Origin: Terana coerulea
Lineage: Eukaryota > Basidiomycota > Agaricomycetes > Polyporales > Phanerochaetaceae
Reading direction: 5' to 3'
NCBI GenBank assembly: GCA_024811115.1
Contig: JAKOGH010000097.1
Span: 273,160-337,159, forward strand
Length of the DNA: 64,000 nt
Part shown: piece after piece, positions 59,477-64,000 of the stretch
Position numbering within the stretch: position 1 is the first letter of the stretch
Layout of the letters: each line of letters opens with the position of its first letter
Program-made: the position numbers and the translations under genes
Notes under the pieces: model-generated
The model's database searches: none
What the model saw: only the letters and a program-made list of their open reading frames with translations
Told to the model about the DNA's origin: nothing

Positions 59477-60799
59477 CTAATGTACAATTCTTAAATCATA
59501 CAAGTACTCCCCGTATGGAACTAACAACGCAGCAATTTGGCAAAGGTATTGTGATGTGGTTGCCACATCGCTGAGGAGGATAGACGAGGCGTGGTTGGTG
59601 TGTAGCGCGTACAAAATGGCGTCGGCAAACAGCCTGAGTACAGTGGAGGTGCTTGAAACCTGCACACAACAAAACTCGTGTTCGTTGACAGCGTGCTCGA
59701 ATATGCGGCAAGATGTGTCGAGGAAGCGAGGAGGAGTTTCGGGGTACAGTGGGCTGTCGAGGAGGCGGGAAGGGCCTCAAGGTCGAAGGTGCTCCCGAAC
59801 GAGCCTCGAAATGACGCCGCACGTCAACAGGCCTACACGCACGCCGAGGTGCGGTAGGTGCTGTACATGACATTTTCTTCGTCCAATCTGTCGGCGTATA
59901 TACCCGCTTTCATGTTCGGACAGTCCGCACCCTGGTGCTTTTGAGCACGTTGGGCGTGCGTGTCGGGACCTTGACTGTCAGAGTAAGCAAAGCGAGTTCT
60001 CGAGTTTGCACTGAGATGACGTACTCATACACTTGACCATTCCTAATCCCAAGCCCGCAGGAAACATCGGCAGAGCTAACGGTAGTAAAGCCTTGCACGC
60101 CGACGCGGTCTTTGACGCGGGAAGACGTGTTCAAGGGACGCGCACCGTAGACCCAGAGTTGATTCCCATTCTGGCACGCTCGGTGTTGGTGGTGTTGCTT
60201 TGCATGTATGTTTCGCAGAAGACAAGAGCGATTTTGATGCCCCGAGAAAGAGGAGATACGTATTGGAGCCCAGCCCTCGTCGTGGTGATGATGGTAACGA
60301 CGACGCTGCAGAGCGTAGCGTAACGTTTCCGATATTGTGCAAGAAGCAGTTCTTGCCCGGCCCCCGGGCATTGCACGGTGCGCTGTGTTGCTGTTGGCGC
60401 ATGCCCACCGCGGCCGGTGAAACCCGGGAACGAAGACGTTGCACCTGCAAGCAACGTTCGGTGCTCTTATGGGCGTAATATATACTTGAATCTGCTGCGT
60501 GGCTGAGCGTTCGACTGCAGCCAAAGTTCCTGGACGCTTGGATCTTGAGGCGCAGGTGTAGTTTGTTGAGCTTGGCCAGCGAGCTGGAGACATGCCGTGG
60601 CCGAGGAGTGGGTTTCATGAGGCAAGGGCGGCATTGGGTGAGCCAGGAAGGTAGGGAGGATTTCGAGTCGCGTGCCGCAGACATAGGTTGGCAAGGACAT
60701 GCATAGCACCACGTTCTGCAGGTAATCGAAGTATTCTGCTGCGTCGGTGTTCGAGGCCAGCGGACAGTCAGCGAAGCGTCGAGACCCCAGAACCGTCAT
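59477..60799 (-). CDS. Unrecognised minus-strand candidate gene, discontinuous frames
   Basis: The frame 60799-60467 begins MTVLGSRRFADCPLASNTDA and contains YLQNVVLCMSLPTYVCGTRL. Around 60100-59910 GVQGFTTVSSADVSCGLGIR and VYEYVISVQTRELALLTLTV read beta-rich. 59780-59477 reads LLDSPLYPETPPRFLDTSCR, then a helical FADAILYALHTNHASSILLS, and ends YDLRIVH. The pieces are probably exons or frame-broken parts of one gene. An antisense plus frame at 60033-60323 also contains a hydrophobic stretch, so the strand is not certain. No family recognised. Confidence 0.35.
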
Positions 60800-63598
60800 A
60801 AGGCGCTCTCAAGCAGCTGCTCAGGACTCTACAGCCGGGGCAACAAAAGTGAGCCTGATTCTGTTATACTACAGTATGCCACGCACCTCCAAAGCGCGTC
60901 AGGCAGCTCATCGACCATTGTCCTCTCCCATTCCTACCATTTCTGCGCCTCGTTAGACCGCATGCACCTTCGGTTTTCAAGGTCCTTCTCGCCTATGACT
61001 TCGAGCCCAGACTGTTTGTTACGCGGTGTGAAACCTAAGAACGTTGCTTGCCCGTGGCCGCTCGGTCGCTCACTTCGCAGTCAAAGGCTCGAGATACATG
61101 GGCAGCAGGTACGGCACAATGGTAATTCGGCCGATGTACGCTTGCGCCAGTGTATGCTGAATCGTGATGCGCTGTGTTCATCGTGGTCGAGAGATTGAAG
61201 AGGTTTGAGCAAAAGCGCTTATGAGCGGTGACTGTACCCCGAAAGCGTCCGTAACAGGAACTGTCGGGAGCATTGATGCGCTTGATCAGTGATGCGCCAC
61301 AACGCTGCAAATGCACGAGTGGCGCCTCGACTCAAAGCCATCTCCCAACATGCGCGTTCCAGCTTCTCTACACTCTTTCCGCCTTTGTCGGATCTGCGCA
61401 CTCGGGTCGACACCAACTGTATGTTATAAAGGGTCGCTAGTGCAGTGGTGCGCCTTTGTTTCCTGTTGTACCGCCGGTCGTCCTCAGCTTACTGTTTCTC
61501 ATCGCGCATTCACATATCAGACTGTCTGTCCAACTTTACGTTCAACTATGCATGATCAGTTCAAGAGGTTGTGGCCGCAAATGTCAATGAGTGATGACAT
61601 ACGTGGTGCTAGGTTCGGGACCGCAGGCGTGTTCAAAGAGTCCGAGACCACAGTCCGCCGATTCTGAGTTAACCATACTTTACCTGATGACCTCTTGGCC
61701 TCATTGTTTGACAGCCACCTAATCTTCTCCTCCTTTATGAAGCAAAGTTCTGATAGATGCACAGGTAGAGTCTGTCCGAACTTTGACCGCGCTTGCCTTG
61801 TGCGTCTGGTATCCTAGCCAAGCCTACTGTGACGTGGAGGTGCGTGTTCCCTCATTCTGTCCGCTTGATGCAAACTCATGCAGTCATACCCTTCCAGCAC
61901 CCGTTTTAAAACTAATTTCCACTTTCCAAATAATATACTGCTACATTCGCCCTTGCTACCTGCGCAAAGCTCGAAGATCGTGGTATGATGTGGCTCAGCT
62001 CTTCGCGAGTGTGCGACAACGTTGAGTGAGATGCTTGGGAGATTACTTGGACATTAGCGGGTGCAACGTTAAGAGCGATGCATCTTCGTTTCTATATGGG
62101 TTCTGATAGTACGTCTGCATTGTTCTGTTCTTTATACATGACATCTAAATCTGCTAGTTTCCCTTTAGCATGCCAGTCATCTCAGGCTCCGATTCACTTC
62201 TGAAACAGCTACGGCAATATGCAGCTGCTAGACGACTGCTTGTGTGCGGCACTCTATGCGTCTTCGTTCTTGTCCACTCGGTGATCGTGGTATACGTCGG
62301 ATAGCTTATGTGGCACAGCATAGAGTTTAATGACTTGTACGTAGCGCGCAGCTGCATCATACGGAGGCATGTAATCAGCCTTTAATGTGCCACAGCTCCT
62401 GGAGGATTTAATCCCCCAGCATGTTCTATGCCGACAACAACAACTGGAAGCGTCCGGGCAATCGCGCGACACGCCCCTTGCATAGTCACACTTGACACAA
62501 ACACGTTCAAACACATCCTCCACCGGCCAAGACGAAGCAGAGTTCCGAGCAGCGCTTCGCTCTCGAAGCGCGTGCCGGGGGGCAGCACGTCGGGATGTGG
62601 TACATCGGCGGACGATCTTCGGGGCCATGTCTGTCACATCACATGCTGCTTTTGGTAGCTCGCCCGCCTGCTGGGCTTGCGACAGGCGAAGATCTGACGC
62701 CACACCGTCCGGACGGCAGATATCATCTTCAAAACATCTTCAGCAGTACGTGATCACAGGGAAGCCGTTTGAACCGGGTCCATACGAGAAATCGCGCATG
62801 CCGAGTGCGTTTTCGCTGACGTGCACCGGATCACGCACGCCAGCCGCTGCGAAGAAGTTATGATTGAATCCGCCACCCGGTCTCATTGCAGTGTCATTTT
62901 ATAGACTTGGTATTCCTCACAGGGGCTTTTCTGCACACTTGCCTCCACCCGCTCACATCTCATCCACCACGCCGGCTTTATGGAACGTCGACTTGGAGTG
63001 CAGCCCTAGTGATGTGCCATGCATGCAGCTGCGCGAGGCGTTTGTGAGCCTCAACCAGAGTGCCGCGGTGGCGATCGCCATGTCGGCATTGTTCGGTGAG
63101 CGGGTCTCCTTGTCATGAACTTCTGCGTCTCTAGGGTATTCTTTTCATTTCCATTGTCTTCTACCCCTATCTATTGTTCTCTCATCGATACCGTGGTTTC
63201 CGTATGTTTCTCCATTGTTCTGGACCGCTCTAGTACATACACGAGGATACCGGGTGATACTGTACAGTTTAGGACTACACTGTATAAGTAGCTACCGTCT
63301 GCAATGAGAAAGCCAGTCTCGAGCTGGTCTATTCCCCAGCTAGTTACTCGGAGACTGCACCACTATTTCCGTCCCCAGTTGAGAGCGTCGCACCCGTACA
63401 GTTGTACTAGTTGTTGTTGACATAAGCTCGAGACTATCCTACCCCTGCGACGATCTCTCGTTGTTCACCCGCTCTACCCAGAACACCTACCCGTTGCCCA
63501 GTCCGTCCTGTATAGGAGGATCATGTAGATTGAGTTTCGACCCTAGTACACCGGACCGTAATCACCCGCAGGAACGACCTGTGAACCTCGGTATTGAC
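60800..63598. other. Region without a recognised gene
   Basis: Candidate frames: plus 61311-61667, plus 61783-62025, minus 62703-62254, plus 62864-63118, none with a motif I know. Near 62200-62305 a plus frame reads RRLLVCGTLCVFVLVHSVIV, a possible membrane helix. From about 63130 to 63598 the sequence is non-coding and promoter/LTR-like (TGTATAAGTAGC near 63280), but no LTR ends or duplication could be fixed. Confidence 0.3.
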
Positions 63599-64000
63599 TA
63601 GTGTTGCCGAAGTTCAGTTCAGTTCGGTTCGGGCCCATTTTTGTCTGAACTAGAACCAGAACCAAGTGTTTAGTAGCCAAACCAGAACCGAACTGAACCG
63701 AACCAGCATGAACTGGTTCAGTCGGTTCAGTTCAAGGTTTGAACTGGTTCGAACCATTGAACCATGTATATATCTGCTTTACTCTGTCAAATCAGTATAA
63801 TTGCAATAGTAGATCATAATAGAGTTATATATTGACATCTAGAAGGGTTTGTATAGTGCAAAAGCCTTATATTATGACATTTTGAAGCTCAGTGTCTGAT
63901 AGAGGCTGCCAGTTGCCATTTTTAGCAGCTATTGATGGCATCATGTATACACCAAAACATAAGCAGAGCAACATTTGGTGCTCAGTTTACAAGCACAATA
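63599..64000. mobile_element. Probable left end of a hAT-type element, cut by the window edge
   Basis: Starts TAGTGTTGCCGAAGTTCAG, the same TAGTG start as the other hAT ends here. It is followed by many GTTCAGTTCGGTTC-type motifs in both orientations over 63610-63760 (for example GAACCGAACTGAACCGAACC), the usual look of hAT subterminal repeats. AT-rich sequence without coding follows to the window edge. The other end and the duplication lie outside the window. Confidence 0.5.

Overview
The window reads as nuclear DNA of a filamentous basidiomycete, most likely an Agaricomycete. Genes are split by many introns of about 45-70 nt with GT(R)AGT-like donors. The proteins recognised (class II DAHP synthase, a fungal NAPE-PLD-type hydrolase, a GSTFuA-like glutathione transferase, TKL-type kinases, an MLKL-NTD-like kinase, a basidiomycete secreted family) and the hAT, KDZ-like and Ty3/gypsy remnants fit that group. 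This is inference from content; no rRNA or mitochondrial marker is present to name the species.

Layout. 1-14.2 kb is a transposon graveyard. It holds an inverted repeat, a decayed hAT transposon (about 2.95-9.8 kb) with other insertions inside it, a minus-strand truncated gypsy element (9.86-13.3 kb) and a solo LTR with a perfect 5-bp target-site duplication. 14.2-16.4 kb has nothing recognised. 16.4-26.8 kb is genic: NAPE-PLD-like, a TKL kinase, an F-box protein, a bZIP-like basic protein, adenylosuccinate synthetase (ADE12) and, divergently, COX16. 27-31 kb has only unrecognised candidate ORFs. 31-36.8 kb carries two 26S proteasome lid genes head to head (RPN7 and RPN6) and class II DAHP synthase. 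37.6-41 kb has a small unknown gene, an intron-bearing tRNA-Met and a secreted protein. 41.4-50 kb is a signalling cluster: an MLKL-like kinase, a BCK1-like pseudokinase and a second TKL kinase. A GST (50.2-51.0 kb) and a second tRNA-Met (52.1 kb) follow. 52.3-57.4 kb is a second transposon zone: a hAT MITE with a solo LTR nested in it, a KDZ-like transposase fragment, an 18-bp minisatellite and a 681-bp element with 8-bp duplications that interrupts an ORF. 57.9-59.4 kb encodes a multi-pass membrane protein. The last kilobases are unrecognised and end inside what looks like another hAT-type element.

How the genes relate. RPN7/RPN6 and ADE12/COX16 are divergent pairs on short shared promoters. 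The rest are functionally unrelated housekeeping and accessory genes. The most interesting biology is the 41.4-50 kb kinase cluster, whose first member has an N-terminal bundle resembling the necroptosis executioner MLKL followed by an intact kinase domain. A technical caveat runs through the window: many conserved genes read perfectly except for single-base length differences, mostly in short homopolymers, so several apparent frameshifts may be consensus errors.
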